Shown one piece after another: positions 1 to 11,817 of a stretch of DNA of 64,000 nt. Position numbers and translations under genes: made by a program. Each line of letters starts with the position of its first letter. Positions within the stretch are counted from its first letter, which is position 1. The notes beneath the pieces are model-generated. The model did no database searches. It was not told the DNA's origin and worked only from the letters and a program-made list of their open reading frames with translations. The stretch is from the NCBI GenBank assembly GCA_001931905.2, contig MSJI02000865.1, forward strand, positions 1-64,000, given 5' to 3'. Source of the DNA: Cladosporium sp. IMV 00045. Taxonomy: Eukaryota > Ascomycota > Dothideomycetes > Cladosporiales > Cladosporiaceae.

Positions 1-506
1 CTGGTGTTCAGCGTCTGGCAGAGCTCGCACAGCCGGACATTATCAAGATAGATCCTGGTGAGCCAGGCAGCGTCGAAACCACTTGGGTCGACTTTGGCGT
101 TCCGGCCATCACGCTCGAGATTGGCCCTGCGAAGAATTGGAACCGCACTTTGATCTCTCGCGCAGAGGACTTCATCTACCGCCTTATGGACGACCTGCAA
201 ATGGATACGAGCAAGAAATCGAGCCACACTGGCCCAGTGACCGTGGATCTGTCTTCTACTTACAAGGCGACCAATGTTTCGAGCGTGTCCGTCAAGCACA
301 GTGGATGGGTGGAACTGGATGTGACTCCTCTTCAAGACGTGACCGAAGGCGATTTGGTCGGTACTGTTTTTAACTCCTGGGGTGATGTGTTGGAGGAACT
401 AACCGCGCCTGTGACGGGCAGAGTGTTAACTGTCAGAGTTGATCCGGCTGTCGAGCAGGGCTCGGGAGTGGTTGATGTTGTGTACAACGCTACATCTACC
501 GATTAG
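1..506 (+). CDS. AstE/AspA-family (M14-like) zinc hydrolase, C-terminal part
   Basis: The reading frame is open from the window edge (frame of base 3) to a TAG at 504-506, so only the 3' end is here. The protein contains the segment PGSVETTWVDFGVPAITLEI followed by GPAKNW, which fits the late catalytic-domain region of succinylglutamate desuccinylase/aspartoacylase-like zinc hydrolases. It is followed by a beta-rich tail (WVELDVTPLQDVTEGDLVG) of the kind these enzymes carry after the metallopeptidase fold. The family cleaves N-acyl or gamma-linked amides with one zinc; the zinc ligands lie upstream, outside the window. The tail ends in a Val-rich strand and NATSTD. I cannot name the substrate. 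The family call is from motif recognition only. Confidence 0.72.
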   Translation, partial: GVQRLAELAQPDIIKIDPGEPGSVETTWVDFGVPAITLEIGPAKNWNRTLISRAEDFIYRLMDDLQMDTSKKSSHTGPVTVDLSSTYKATNVSSVSVKHSGWVELDVTPLQDVTEGDLVGTVFNSWGDVLEELTAPVTGRVLTVRVDPAVEQGSGVVDVVYNATSTD

Positions 507-1263
507 ACATGGGACATGTTAATCGTGTCTATGATAGACAGACGCAAATGCGAAGCTCGTCGAATAAAAGGCAATGAGTAAGGTGACCTGCTCCATCGTA
601 CAAGCTCACGAAAATGACCAGCAATGGATATTCGAGTCGGGCCGCTATTGCCGTCGAAGGGAAACGATTCGAGTTGGTGGCTGTCTTACATCCTTTCTGA
701 CAAGGTATCTCGGCGACTTGACTAAGCAAGCCATTTCGCTTTTTCGGCTTTACCGCTCGGCATTCGCGGAGCAGCAGATCACGACAATTTGTAAGGTCTT
801 GACGTCACAATACCGTCAATGACATTCTTTCCATCGCCAGCCTTGCCGTTTAGCATAGATTAGGTGTTTTTCTGCTGTCAGCTGCTAATCCAGAGCAGCT
901 CTAAACAGAGGCTGCTTCACCTAAAGGAGAAATCTCTACCACAACACCTCGCATTTCGCCACTCTATTACACGTAGCCGCAACATCCCTACCGTGACGTC
1001 GTGCTTTGACTTTATTTCTCCCACACGGAACAAACGGCGCGCTTGAGTCGAGCCATACCACTAGGAGATACTGATTTTGGTCGAGACTTTCATGTACCAG
1101 GCGCTGTGTTTCCCGCCTACGCCATTGACGGGTGATTATAACTTACTCTCATTTCCCATCTCGTTGCCCACCCTATACATCCCCCTCTTCACGCAGCCAA
1201 CCCGGTGTAACGCACCGGCCTCTGATATACACACACAGAAACTAGGAGCTGCTTCCTATCAAC
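507..1263. other. Intergenic region upstream of the MFS gene
   Basis: About 750 bases between two genes on the same strand. I see no convincing coding frame: the small open frames lack codon character and splice logic. The last 150 bases, rich in C and T, are the likely 5' leader of the transporter gene. Confidence 0.5.
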
Positions 1264-3449
1264 ATGAACAGCGAGGATGCGGCCAGATTGAGGGCGGAAC
1301 GGGATGCTAGTCCTTCAAGATGGCGAGAATTCGACCCCAAGGACAGCATGCGCAGTCGATACTACTCGGAACACCCGGATCAGGAGCGCTCTCAGGAAGA
1401 GAATTGGCAGGACAAACCTACGCGACCGGCGCAAGAAGAGGCGGAAGATTTGTCCGCGGTGAGACGTCAAGATACCCGCGCTTCTGCGACCTCGAGTGTC
1501 AGCAGCGACGCAACATCAAGCATAGCAAGACGCATACCGACAACTGGGAGTACTCGCACGGATTCTACGCGGCAGCTGGAGGCCAATATAGCCCGTATGA
1601 ATACCGAAACCCGAGACAAAGCCATGTTCGCGTATCTCGAACGACACCCAACAGCGATCAAGCGCATCGATGACCATCGCCTTCAGCATTCACAGACTGT
1701 GGGCACTACGCGGAGCAAAAGATCCGGATCCGACCATCTTCCTGATTTCGGCGGCGGGAAGAAATACCCGCCTCTGTTACCTGATAGAGATGAGTATGTT
1801 GTGGAATTCGCTAGCCACGATGATCCTACCCATCCGCAAAACTGGACATTGAAAAAGAAAATGATCATCTTCTCCATCCTGGTCTTCAACTCCTTGACAG
1901 CCACGTTCGCTTCGGCAGTCTTTTCTCCTGCAGGTAACGCGGTAGGCCAACACTTCGGCGCCAACCAGCCAACGGTCACCTTGGGAACATCACTCTTCGT
2001 TCTTGGATACGCAATAGGACCGCTATTTTGGGCTCCTTTCTCTGAGTTGTATGGCAGAAAGCTTCCGGTTCTCGTCGCTGGCTTTGGTTTCGGAGTTTTC
2101 ATGATTGCGGTCGCCGTGGGCAAAGACATTCAAACGGTACTGATTTGTCGCTTCTTTGCTGGTCTCTTTGGATCTTGTGCTTTGACCATTGTGCCCGCAG
2201 TGTTCTCGGATATTTTCAACAACGAGGTGTGTCACGTCAAACTCACCTTCGCTACAAATGCAAATGCTGACCATTTTTAGCTACGTGGCCTTGCAATCGC
2301 CGCCTTTTCGGCTACTGTCTTCAATGGACCGCTCATGGGACCACTCATTGGTGGTTTCATCACAAAAAGCTACCTCGGATGGCGATGGACACAGTACATC
2401 CCTGCCTTTATGGCATTTACCTGCGCAATTCTGGCATTTCTCTTTTTGGAGGAATCCTATCCGCCAATCATCCTTGTCTCCAAAGCCAGTGAGCTGCGCA
2501 GACTCACCCGCAACTGGGGCATTCACGCAAAGCAGGAGGAAGTCGAAGTCGACTTCAAGGAACTGGTGACGAAGAACATCGGCAGACCCCTACGAATTCT
2601 ATTCGGAGAGCCTATCGTTTTGCTGGTTACGATCTACATGTCTTTCGTTTACGGCATGTTATATCTTTCCTTGACCGCTTACAACATCACCTTCGGCCAG
2701 ATCCACGCTTTCAGCCCAGGTGTGTCTGGACTGCCTTACATTGGCATGATCGTTGGCGTCTTCATCGGGTTCTTCGCCATGATTTTTTCAAACCCGAGCT
2801 ACGTAAAGAAACTCAAAGCCAACAACAACATTCCGGTTCCTGAATGGCGTCTTTTCTGGCCTATGCTCGGGGGTATCTCCTTCACGATCGGATTGTTCTG
2901 GTTCGGCTGGACTGGCTACACCAGTAGCATCCATTGGATCGTCCCGACCCTTGCTGGTCTCTGTCTTGGATTTGGCATCTATACCATTTTCTTGCAGTTG
3001 ATGAACTACATTATCGATTCTTACCTCATGTTCGCAGCTTCGGCTATTGCTGGCAACACTATGTTGCGAAGCCTTTGCGGTTTCGCGTTCCCAATGTTCG
3101 CGACCCAGATGTATGATGGTAAGTAGCAATCACTCAGATGCTTTTTGATACGAAATCGTTCATGAGCTGACTATCTCCAGGCATCGGTATCAACTGGGGA
3201 ATGACAGTATGCGGCTGCTTCTCTGCCCTTCTCATTCCTATGCCATTCATCTTCTACTTCTACGGCAAGAAGATCCGCGCCAAGTCCAAGTTTGCACCAG
3301 CACCCGATCTCGCGCAGGACAAACGACGCGATGAAGAAGAGGCTGCGGGCACTGTCGGCGACGTCGACCAAGAGCGCGCAGAAGCTCCTAGAGTCGGAAT
3401 GAGCTCGAGCGATGAGAGCTCAGGCGAGAAGAAGGGAGATGACGCTTGA
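1264..3449 (+). CDS. MFS transporter, DHA1 drug/polyamine:H+ antiporter type
   Basis: Predicted exons are 1264-2226, 2281-3118 and 3181-3449, giving 689 aa. Intron 1 (GTGTGT...TTTTAG) joins ...FNNE to LRGLAIAAF in frame; intron 2 (GTAAGT...CTCCAG) joins MYDG to IGINWG. A Ser/Arg-rich cytosolic N-terminus of about 185 residues comes first. It is followed by DPTHPQNW, a signature just before helix 1 in fungal DHA1 exporters, and then about 12 hydrophobic segments. The GYAIGPLFWAPFSELYGR segment in the helix 2/3 region is diagnostic of this subgroup, as is GPLIGGFITKSYLGWRW near helix 5. The C-terminus is a charged tail rich in Glu, Ser and Lys. Family members export drugs, polyamines or fungal metabolites across the plasma membrane using the proton gradient; the substrate here is unknown. 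Its 3' end converges on the methyltransferase gene, 106 bp away. Confidence 0.9.
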
Positions 3450-3555
3450 ATTCACTGAACTGCACTTCGTTAAGATAGATTGCAGGGCGTAAAGAGCTGG
3501 GAAACGGCCTCGAAATAACAGATTAGAGATTGTAAACTTAATAGAACACACATAA

Positions 3556-4540
3556 TTACTTTCGCCCACTCGCCATCAACGACCAACCGCTCAGCTCTCC
3601 CGGCGCACTGGGACAAAACTGCTTACACTTCTCCGTAGCAATGTCTTTCCACTTCTGCACCTCCTCTGCAGACATCTGTTTCGTCATAGCGATCGCATGC
3701 GGCAACTTCTCAATCAACCAATCGACCAGCGTCTCATGCTTCTCAAACTGCATCTTGACGTCCACCCTCTCCGCATGCGCCTCCTTGAACCCAGCATCTT
3801 CCAATTCCTTCCTCAGCAAGTTCACATCACTCCAATTCTTCGGCAACTCCGGCAGCGTGAGATCCGGTCGCACATCATGAAGAGTCTTCATAAGATCCAA
3901 CCACTGACTACCCTCCCAAGCCGTGCAAGCAAGCACTCCGCCCGGCTGTAGCACGCGCAGCGACTCCGTCAGACACTTGGTCGGATTCGGCGTCATGAAG
4001 TAGACCCAACCGGCGAGCACGTGGCTTTGCGATGCGTCCGGCACGGATTGCATGTCCGTCGCGTCGAGAACGCGGGTTTCCACGCGCGACCAGATGTCGC
4101 TGTCTTTGCCGCCGGCTGAGGTGGCTTCGAGCTTCGACGCTTCGACTTGCTTGATCATGCCTTCGCTGAAGTCTGCCGCGAGGAGCGAGGTGCATGAGGG
4201 GATTTCATGGCCGTACGTCGAGATGAGGCGCGAGATCACCGGGCCGGGTCCGCAGCCGTTGTCGAGAATGGAGGTTGCCTCGGAGAAAGGGAGGAGGGAG
4301 TTGGTGTGCTTGAGCAGAGTTGGGATGGCGATGTCTCCGGGACCGCTGGAGAATTTTTTGTATTCGGCTGCTAGGGTGTCCCAGTCGTCGCCTTTGGCTG
4401 TGAGGGAGGTTGGTTAGCTTGTGTGTTTGTATCACTGGGCGGCGATGTTGGATCATGAGAGTGACGTGAGGATGTTGATGATTGACATCTTGCTTTGGAG
4501 GCAAGAACTTACTGTCTTGAAGTTTGAAGTCAGACGGCAT
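3556..4540 (-). CDS. Class I SAM-dependent methyltransferase
   Basis: Two exons on the minus strand, 4513-4540 and 3556-4397, separated by a 115-nt intron (GTAAGT...CTCACAG); 289 aa. The tiny first exon encodes MPSDFKLQD and the frame continues as TKGDDWDTLAAEYKKF. Motif I, ILDNGCGPG at about residues 53-61, is the SAM-binding glycine loop. AADFSEGMI is the acidic loop after strand 2, and VLQPGGVLACTAWEG is the post-motif III strand, as in UbiE/Coq5-like enzymes. The C-terminal third is helical and may cap the substrate site. No signal peptide is seen, so it is probably cytosolic. It lies tail-to-tail with the MFS exporter, a pairing also seen in small metabolite clusters, but two genes are too little to claim a cluster. 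The substrate is unknown. Confidence 0.85.
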
Positions 4541-5573
4541 CTTGCAAGTTATCGATCGATTGGTTATTGGCGGTTTAGATATAGCGACGATTGTTGATCG
4601 AAGTCTTGAATTCAACCGTGCAGCAATATTGGGCAACTTTGTGATTTTGGAGGTATTGATATGAAGAAGGAACCCGATGTAATTGAGACAATTCACGGCC
4701 GAGGAGATTGCTTATATTTCAAAGATAACCACCGCGTATTCGCTTCGCCGGAGAGATGTTGTTGATCCTTTCGGAGACTTTTGAGTTCACCTTTCAGCTC
4801 GCCTACGAGAAGTATGCGAAGCTTCGGCTCACATAAATAAAGTGCCCGCAGCACCTTAATGTTTGTCAGCACTGCTGGCGGGGACCTGTCTTATGATACG
4901 AGCGATTTTCCTGGATCTAATGATTATGAAAATACAGATTTGAGCGGTAAAATTTGCATCTGGCATCATTTGCGTCCTCTGAAGTGATCGATGGCTGCTC
5001 GTCTCTACGGCCTCCATTGAAAAGGAACAGATACGAAAATGGACATTAGGCTTACAGGCATGTCTACTTGCTTCAAACAGTTCTTTCACTTATCGAAATT
5101 AATCAGTACAGCAAACAATTGTGTTTCATTTCGGACTCAGAGACTGCGAAGGTTACAACAACGCAGGAAAGCTTTCGATGCTGACGCTTCACAACCATCT
5201 CGAAATCATGAATTACACCTGAGTAGTGTTTCTGGTCCCAAATTAAAGTGAGCAATCCCAGTCAAAGTTATTCGGGAGATTGATGCGCCATACCTGATTC
5301 CTCTTGAGACACATCCTTTTTCATCATCGTCCATGGCCATTATATGGGAGTAGGAGGCCGTTTGTCTGGGTGATACAAGGGTCGGAAGCATCCGTGAGCG
5401 CAGCTAGGACAAGGTGTGGCGTTGACGTTGTGGAGTGTCAATCGCGGCGTTGCATGGTCGTTGTGTAAAGGTAGTAGGGGCCGGTCGTTGGATCGCTTGG
5501 ATTGTTTGAAGCTGCCTTCGAGAGCCCATCAGATCATTTGATCGAGAGAGCGATATTGACTTGATCTACATAC

Positions 5574-5667
5574 CGTTGGTTGCTTGCCATGCAAGAAACG
5601 TGGCGATCGAGGCGATAAGCAATCCGGAAATTCCGACGGCGATCTGTATGATGTCCTCAGGCGCCAT
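5574..5667 (-). CDS. Possible first exon of a small single-pass membrane protein
   Basis: An ATG at 5665-5667 opens 31 codons reading MAPEDIIQIAVGISGLLIAS and then a further hydrophobic stretch ending FLAWQATN. It stops at a good splice donor (G|GTATGT at 5573). The hydrophobic block is long enough for one membrane helix. I could not settle the following exon; candidate acceptors lie near 5510 and 5400 on the minus strand. It may be a genuine small gene, or a relic next to the repeats. No function can be given. Confidence 0.3.
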
Positions 5668-6018
5668 GCCTGAGATGTCGCTGGTGTATGTACTGCTATT
5701 TTGAGCGATTGTTGTTAGAGTCTAACAGTTCAGAGAGCGACCACAACAGTAAAGCAACAAGATCATGCAATATCGAGAAGCCATGCTTGAGACATCCGAA
5801 CAGCTGCTTTATATGCAATCGCTGTGGTGAGGCTACTTTTCATCTTGATTCCCAAATTGATGACTTAACAACCGGGATGACACTTGTGGGCTTAAGAATA
5901 TCCGTTCCGTATCACATGCCCCTCACCATGGTGCGAGGCTCGCAGGATGCGCGAATAGGGTAACACGGGTCCAAGGCGTCCAGAGTTGTTCTGTGACGGC
6001 CGGAGGTGGTGATGTTGG

Positions 6019-6196
6019 TGGTGGTTGCTGGTGATGCGCAGCGAGCGCTTCTGCAGGCCGGCGCGCGGGCATACCGTATCCAGAGTTGCAGGGATCCATG
6101 ATGCCTTGACGGCCGAAGTGGGAATAATAGTTACATGTAATGGTGGTCGCTGGTGATGCGCAGCAAGCGCTGCTGCAGGCCGGCGCGCGGGCATAC
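6019..6196. repeat. Direct repeat pair, about 56 bp, period 122 bp
   Basis: Copies at 6019-6074 and 6141-6196 share TGGTGGT(T/C)GCTGGTGATGCG, then a GC-rich run including CTGCAGGCCGGCGCGCGGGC. They differ at only a few positions. The second copy is followed by more diverged sequence. This looks like a local tandem duplication. Confidence 0.7.
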
Positions 6197-6227
6197 ATAT
6201 CCTGGAGTATCTTGCAGGGACGGCTGG

Positions 6228-6377
6228 TGATGCGAAGACGTTCACTGCGACACATGGCTTTGGGTGCATGGGTCCACTCGGGCCTTACTCTTGAGGTGCT
6301 GACAGGGTGATGCGAAGGGGTTCACTGCGACACATGGCTTGGGGTGCAGGGATCCGCTCGGGCCTTGCTCTTGAGGC
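6228..6377. repeat. Tandem direct repeat, about 70 bp, period 80 bp
   Basis: Copies at about 6228-6297 and 6308-6377 share TTCACTGCGACACATGGCTT, CTCGGGCCTT and CTCTTGAGG. They differ at roughly one position in ten. The array directly follows the 6019-6196 repeats, and both start with the same TGATGCG(C/A)A core, so the two sets may come from one ancestral unit. Confidence 0.7.
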
Positions 6378-6891
6378 GTGATGACAGAGTATGCATGATG
6401 TGGCAAAGAACGGAACTGAATGATAGATGCCGAGAACAAGCCTTAGCTGCGCCTCCGAGTCTTGCGACGAACCAGATACATACAAACATATTCCTGCAGA
6501 AGAGGTCCAAAGTCAGTGATATTCATATTGTGCCCATTCTCTCCCCAGGCACCCGTACCTCCAGGGTATTACCAAGCCACCGCTCGTTGAATGGGACTGC
6601 GCAACCTTCTCAACGAGCATTGGCAAAAGCAGGTAACTGGTTAAAGACGGGCAGGATCGCGCCATGGAGGCATTGTGAGAAGAGATCATACACAGAGCCA
6701 ATGCTCCGTTGACGGAGAAGCGCACCGCATGCATATGACGTGTCAGTCGCGAGATATTAGTAGCAAGAAGAGGGCCTGGCATTATCAAATAGTAATACAT
6801 GATACTGGGGAAAGCAACGAGACCTGCGGCGGGATATCAAGGCATTGCAGTATCCATCTGGGCAAAAGGCAAGCTATCATACAAGTCGAAT

Positions 6892-8271
6892 CTAGTTGTA
6901 CTGCGCGTAGGCAGCGGTAGAGTTGAACTTCAAGCCACCACGAATGACCTTCTCGACGGCACTGAGGAAATCCTTCTCGGTAGCCACCTTTCTCCTCGCG
7001 CGAATCGCGAACATACCGGCCTCGGTGGCCACAGACCGCAGCTCGGCACCGGTGCTGTTGGGGCAGAGACGCGAGATCAGCTCCCATCTGATATCGCGCT
7101 CGACGCTCATGCTCTTGGCGTGGATGCGCAGGATGTTGGCGCGGCCCTCCATGTCGGGCAGGGAGAACTCGATCTTTCGGTCGATACGGCCGGGTCTCAT
7201 GAGGGCGGGGTCCAGGGTTGAGGGTCTGTTGGTGGCGAACATGACCTTGATGTTGCCTCTGCTGTCGAAACCGTCGAGCTGTGTGATGAGCTCAAGCATA
7301 GTGCGCTGGACTTCGTTGTCGCCACCTGCGCCGTCGTCGAAACGCGCTCCACCCACCGCGTCGATTTCGTCGAAGAAGATGATGCAAGCCTTCTTTGTCC
7401 GTGCCATCTCGAAGAGCTCGCGAACCATACGGGCACCCTCACCGACGTACTTTTGCACAAGCTCGGAACCGATGACACGGATGAAAGTGGCATCTGTCCT
7501 GTTCGCGACTGCACGAGCGCAGAGAGTCTTACCGGTACCAGGAGGACCGTAAAGAAGGGCACCCTTGGGCGGGTCGATACCGAGGTTGACGAAGCGCTCT
7601 GGTGAAAGCAAAGGCATCTCGACGACCTCGCGCAGCTTCTCAATCTGCTCCTTGCAGCCACCAACATCGCCATATGTCACATCGGGCTTGTCCTCGACAG
7701 TCATCATAGTGACACTGGGGTCGATCTTCGGCGGCAGAGGCAGCATGATCTGGTATTTGTTGCGGTCGACACCCACGCGCATGCCCTCCTCGATATCCGT
7801 AGGGCTGACGCGCTCGCCCAGGTTGACGACAAATTTGGCAATCTGCTTGACGTTGATAACGTACTTGCTCTTCTCGCTGTCCTTCTCATCGGGAATGATC
7901 TTGGTGCATCGTGCGACTTGTAAGGGCTGCTCTTCGCTCATGCGTTGTCTGTCGGCTGCGATATCCCAGAGATGCGGCGGCGCCAGACCTGTGTCGGACT
8001 CCTTGACGCCGATCTTCTCATTTACTGATGTTTGCTTGTCCTTGATGTCTTTCTCGAGTTGTTTGAGGGCGGTGGCATAGGGTGCGGAGTTGTAGGTCTT
8101 GAGCACTTGGATGTCTCTGTTCATCACGTGTTAGTATAGAATACATCATCCACAGCATCCGCATAGGCGCACGTACTCATCTGTGAGAGGCGCAATCTTC
8201 TTCTCCTCCTTCTCGTCGTCGGCAAAGTCTTTCTGGTGCTTCTCCCAGTTGGATCCCCTGGCGGAAGGCAT
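6892..8271 (-). CDS. RPT1: 26S proteasome regulatory subunit 7 (AAA ATPase Rpt1)
   Basis: Exons 8177-8271 and 6892-8116 with a 60-nt intron (GTACGT...GAACAG) give 439 aa; the junction restores [12 protein letters not shown]. Walker A is GPPGTGKT at about 222-229 and Walker B is IIFFDEID at about 277-284. The second region of homology with the arginine fingers ([16 protein letters not shown]) follows, and the N-terminal coiled-coil/OB part precedes the ATPase domain. Length and the Asn at the extreme C-terminus (AYAQYN) are typical of Rpt1. Rpt1 is one of six ATPases in the ring that unfolds ubiquitylated substrates and opens the 20S gate, in nucleus and cytosol. It is transcribed divergently from CCT4, with about 495 bp between start codons. 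Confidence 0.97.
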
Positions 8272-8766
8272 GATGTCGGTTGGTGGATGTGAGGTGAGCT
8301 GGGCGCTCCAGCGAAGGCGATTAGGTGGTGAATGAGCTCCTTGCTGCGCGGGAGAAGATCAAATGCGGTCGTGTCGGAGAAGAGTGTCGTGTATGGTATA
8401 GTATTAGAGAGGTGGTGGGTGCTGTGTTGATGGTGGATGGCGGTTGGTGGTGGTGGTATTGGTGATGATGATGGGTGTTTTGGAGCAGCAGCAGCAGTTG
8501 GCAAGCGTCACCTCCCTCTCTGGCGCTGGCTGTCTGACCTGAGGCTCGGCGGGAGCTTCCCGTCCTGGCCCCCGCGCCCCCGAGCTCTTTGAGAAATCCA
8601 TCGCGACTTTAGGAAGGAGGGACAATATCGGCCTGGGTAAACGAAACGAAGTCACAAATACCAACTTCCACCACCACCACCACCACCACCGCCGGCAACT
8701 CCGCCCACCGCCGACACCCTCCTATACTTATCTCTCACTCCGCCGGCCGACACATAATAATTCACC
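8272..8766. promoter_or_regulatory. Shared divergent promoter between RPT1 and CCT4
   Basis: These 495 bases separate two start codons that point away from each other. They hold a (CCA)7 tract at 8668-8690 on the CCT4 side and GGT/GTG-rich runs near 8411-8460 on the RPT1 side. The CCT4 start has a strong context (CACCATGG). I see no clear TATA box. A proteasome-associated control element cannot be assigned with confidence by eye. Confidence 0.6.
8668..8690 (+). repeat. (CCA)7 microsatellite in the CCT4 promoter/leader
   Basis: Seven CCA units plus CC, about 80 bp before the CCT4 start codon. A similar CACC-rich tract lies upstream of SDH1 in this window. Confidence 0.85.
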
Positions 8767-10392
8767 ATGGCGCAAGGCGCCACCAACCCCAATGCTGGCA
8801 ACAACTCCTTCAAGGACAAGGAAAAGCCCACCGCCGTTCGCACCGCCAACATCACCGCCGCACGAGCTGTCGCAGATGCTATCAGGACTTCTCTCGGCCC
8901 TAGAGGCATGGACAAGATGATCCAGACCGGCAAGGGCGAGACCATCATCACCAACGACGGAAACACCATGCTCAGGGACATGAGTGTCATGCACCCGGCC
9001 GCGAAGATGCTCGTCGACCTTGCGAACGCTCAGGATATCGAGGCTGGAGACGGAACTACGAGTGTTGTTGTCATCTGTGGATCGTTGTTGGGCGCCGCCG
9101 AGAAGCTGTTGGCCAAGGGCATTCACCCGACTATCATCAGCGAGTCTTTCCAGAGAGCGGCTGCTGAGGCCGTCAAGGTGCTTGAGGGCATTTCCACTCC
9201 CATCAACATGGCCGACAGGCAATCTCTGCTCAAGGCTGCCTCGACCTCTCTCTCATCAAAGATTGTCTCGCAGGAGCCCAAGCTTGCGCCCATGGCCGTC
9301 GACTCTGTCCTCAAAACGATCAACCCCAACAACGCACAAAACGTCGATCTCCGGAATATCAGAATCCTCAAGAAGGCGGGCGGTGTCATTGACGACAGTG
9401 AGATGGTGGATGGTCTCGTCCTGCAGCAGCAGGTCGTCAAGAGCGCGGGAGGCCCTACACGGATAGAGAAGGCCAGGATTGGTCTGATTCAGTTCCAGCT
9501 CAGCCCGCCCAAGCCCGACATGGAGAACCAGATCGTCGTCAACGACTACAGGCAAATGGACAAGATCCTGAAGGAGGAGCGCACCTACCTCCTGAATATG
9601 GTCAAGAAGATCAAGAAGGCCAAGTGTAACGTGCTGCTCATCCAGAAGAGCATCCTCCGCGACGCCGTCAACGACCTTTCCCTTCATTTCCTCTACAAGC
9701 TCGGAATCATGGTCGTCAAGGACATCGAGCGCGACGAGGTCGAGTTCCTCTGCAAGTCTACTGGCTGCAAGCCCATTGCCGACATCGACAGCTTCACCGA
9801 GGACAAGCTTGGCTCAGCAGACCTCATCGAGGAGACCAGCAGCCTCGGTTCAAGAATCACCAGGATCACGGGCATCAAGCAGACCAACCCCAACGCCGCC
9901 AAGACCGTCTCCATCGTCGCTCGCGGCGCCAACCAGCTCATTCTCGACGAGGCCGAGCGCAGCTTACACGATGCCATGTGCGTCATTCGCTGCCTGGTGA
10001 AGAAGCGTGCTCTGCTCCCCGGTGGTGGTGCCCCTGAAATGGCCGTCTCCACTCACCTCGGTCGCGTTGCTACCACTGCTTCTTACCCCGACAGCATCTG
10101 CTGGAAGGCTTTCGCCGACGCACTGGAGTTGGTCCCCGTCACTCTCGCCGAGAACGCAGGTCTGAACAGCATCAAGGTCGTCACTGAACTCAGGGCGCGA
10201 CACGCCAAGGGTGAGACCAACGTCGGCGTGAGTATCAAGCGCGGCGGCGTCGGTGTCATGGGCGCGGAGGACAAGAGCGCCACGGGCGAGGGCGTTATGC
10301 AACCGCTCCTTGTCAGCACAAGCGCCATTGAGCTGGCCAGCGAGACGGTCAAGATGATTCTCAGGATTGACGACATTGCCCTGTCGAGATAG
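8767..10392 (+). CDS. CCT4: T-complex protein 1 subunit delta (CCT4)
   Basis: An intronless 541-aa frame with strong start context. Group II chaperonin hallmarks appear in order: LGPRGMDKM and TITNDG-like [12 protein letters not shown] in the N-terminal equatorial domain, and the ATP-hydrolysis motif GDGTTS at about 95-100. Then come the apical domain with [14 protein letters not shown], and LLPGGGAPE in the C-terminal equatorial domain. Length matches the delta subunit. It is one of eight paralogous subunits of the TRiC/CCT double ring that folds actin, tubulin and WD-repeat proteins in the cytosol. The absence of introns and the highly biased third positions (mostly C) suggest strong expression. 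It shares its promoter region with RPT1. Confidence 0.97.
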   Translation: MAQGATNPNAGNNSFKDKEKPTAVRTANITAARAVADAIRTSLGPRGMDKMIQTGKGETIITNDGNTMLRDMSVMHPAAKMLVDLANAQDIEAGDGTTSVVVICGSLLGAAEKLLAKGIHPTIISESFQRAAAEAVKVLEGISTPINMADRQSLLKAASTSLSSKIVSQEPKLAPMAVDSVLKTINPNNAQNVDLRNIRILKKAGGVIDDSEMVDGLVLQQQVVKSAGGPTRIEKARIGLIQFQLSPPKPDMENQIVVNDYRQMDKILKEERTYLLNMVKKIKKAKCNVLLIQKSILRDAVNDLSLHFLYKLGIMVVKDIERDEVEFLCKSTGCKPIADIDSFTEDKLGSADLIEETSSLGSRITRITGIKQTNPNAAKTVSIVARGANQLILDEAERSLHDAMCVIRCLVKKRALLPGGGAPEMAVSTHLGRVATTASYPDSICWKAFADALELVPVTLAENAGLNSIKVVTELRARHAKGETNVGVSIKRGGVGVMGAEDKSATGEGVMQPLLVSTSAIELASETVKMILRIDDIALSR

Positions 10393-11817
10393 AGTAGCTT
10401 ACCTACATACCTCGGTCGACGTGAAAAACGGAAGGACATAACTGTATGACACATTTTCGCAGCTATCTCCATGTCGCCTTGACTTTCTTGTCTATTTTAC
10501 TTTCCACCTTGATCATGCAGCGCTCTCGTGCACTGCAATTTCCCGAGCCAAATCAAGTCACCTGCCCATACCTCCCTTATCTCAACTGCTTCACCGGCCG
10601 TCGTCGGCGACCACCTATCGATTGACTCTCTTCGCTCACCAATAGAACCCTCCGCTCGCGCCGAATGCCAGAATCCCGGATTGATCAACACAATGCCATG
10701 CTGTAACAAATCCTCGGTATCTATACCTCTGCTGCAAAGCGGCTTTCGTCGGCTTTGGGCCTCTAGCCTTACCTTATCTCTACCTCACTTTTCGGCAGAC
10801 GCACACCTCTACCTCCAGCTTACCTCCAATCTCAGGTCCTATCAGTCGCGGCATGTGTTCACAAGGCGGCATAATTCTTTCTTGCCCGGTATCTTCTTTG
10901 CACTAGTACCGCTTCCCATTACCTTCGATCGCAGTGCATCATCTGCTGCTCCGCGCCTGAGACGAGGCCATCGGTCCCTGCATTCAAGTATCTCGCTTAA
11001 CACGACAAGGTCACCAGGTCTTTGGCAGATTGAGGTATCGAGCTCCAGAGGAATGAGTGATTGGCTGCAGTGACAGAGGAGACGATGTTGGGATCATATG
11101 ACCTTCAGGGATCTGCTACCGGAACATCTGGAATTGACTATCCTGATTCCAATTGATCTGCACCAACGCGAGACTACAACACAGCATCCGAGAAGCGACT
11201 GGAGAACTCACGAAATATTCCGAGGCTCTTCAAGTGTTCCATCAGCTACAGCCCAAGAAGCTTTCACCATACGCTTCGCGAAGCTCCCCGCATGTTCACA
11301 TGCCAAAATCCTCGACTTCTTGCAGCTGTCACCGTCCATCTACCACACAACTTCCACCCATTTCCCGGGCCTCCCGACCACGGCAGATATCATCACTGCC
11401 CTACGGTAGTATGACTCCCTCGTGCATTTGTGTGCATGTCCCTTCGGCACAATCCCTTCTAGTCAGGGCGTTTTCGGCATTAAATCACTAGGCCGAGTTG
11501 TTCCAAATGCTTTGCCTGTACTGTTACTGCCCATGACGTGTGGTTGGTCTTCCGGTGTGAGATGGCTGTGTTGTGTTTCTGGAGCGTGGGTTGGGTGTAA
11601 CATCTAGCAAGCCCTGCTGCTTGGTCTCTAGAGCAAGGGCTTTTGCAGTCGAAGAGGCAAGCGATGAATTGATCTTCCCTTTATTACAGACCCGCTAGAC
11701 ACTGATGGAGCTTTCAATTTTCGAAGCCACGATACCCGAGTACCATTGACACTGGCCCACTGAAGCCGCTGGCCCTTGACATTTCACTTCACAGACAGAC
11801 TCCAGCGCTCTTTGACT
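10393..11817. other. Intergenic region between CCT4 and a hypothetical gene
   Basis: About 1.4 kb. The first part is the CCT4 3' UTR. A 181-codon open frame at 10528-11073 has no recognisable domain and unconvincing composition, and I did not call it. I see no RNA gene or repeat. Confidence 0.45.

Larger units (their letters stand above)
4541..6891. other. Long non-coding stretch with direct repeats
   Basis: About 2.35 kb with no full gene that I can support. It holds one short membrane-protein-like exon (5574-5667, minus strand) and two sets of direct repeats at 6019-6196 and 6228-6377. The open frames over the repeats are consequences of the repeat sequence and not genes. Confidence 0.5.

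Noticed and set aside
6285..6510. Overlapping minus-strand frames over the repeats
   Set aside because: They repeat the same peptide because the DNA is a tandem repeat; no start context or family is seen.
10528..11073. A 181-codon plus-strand frame downstream of CCT4
   Set aside because: No domain or repeated motif is seen, the composition is random-like, and I see no supporting splice sites.
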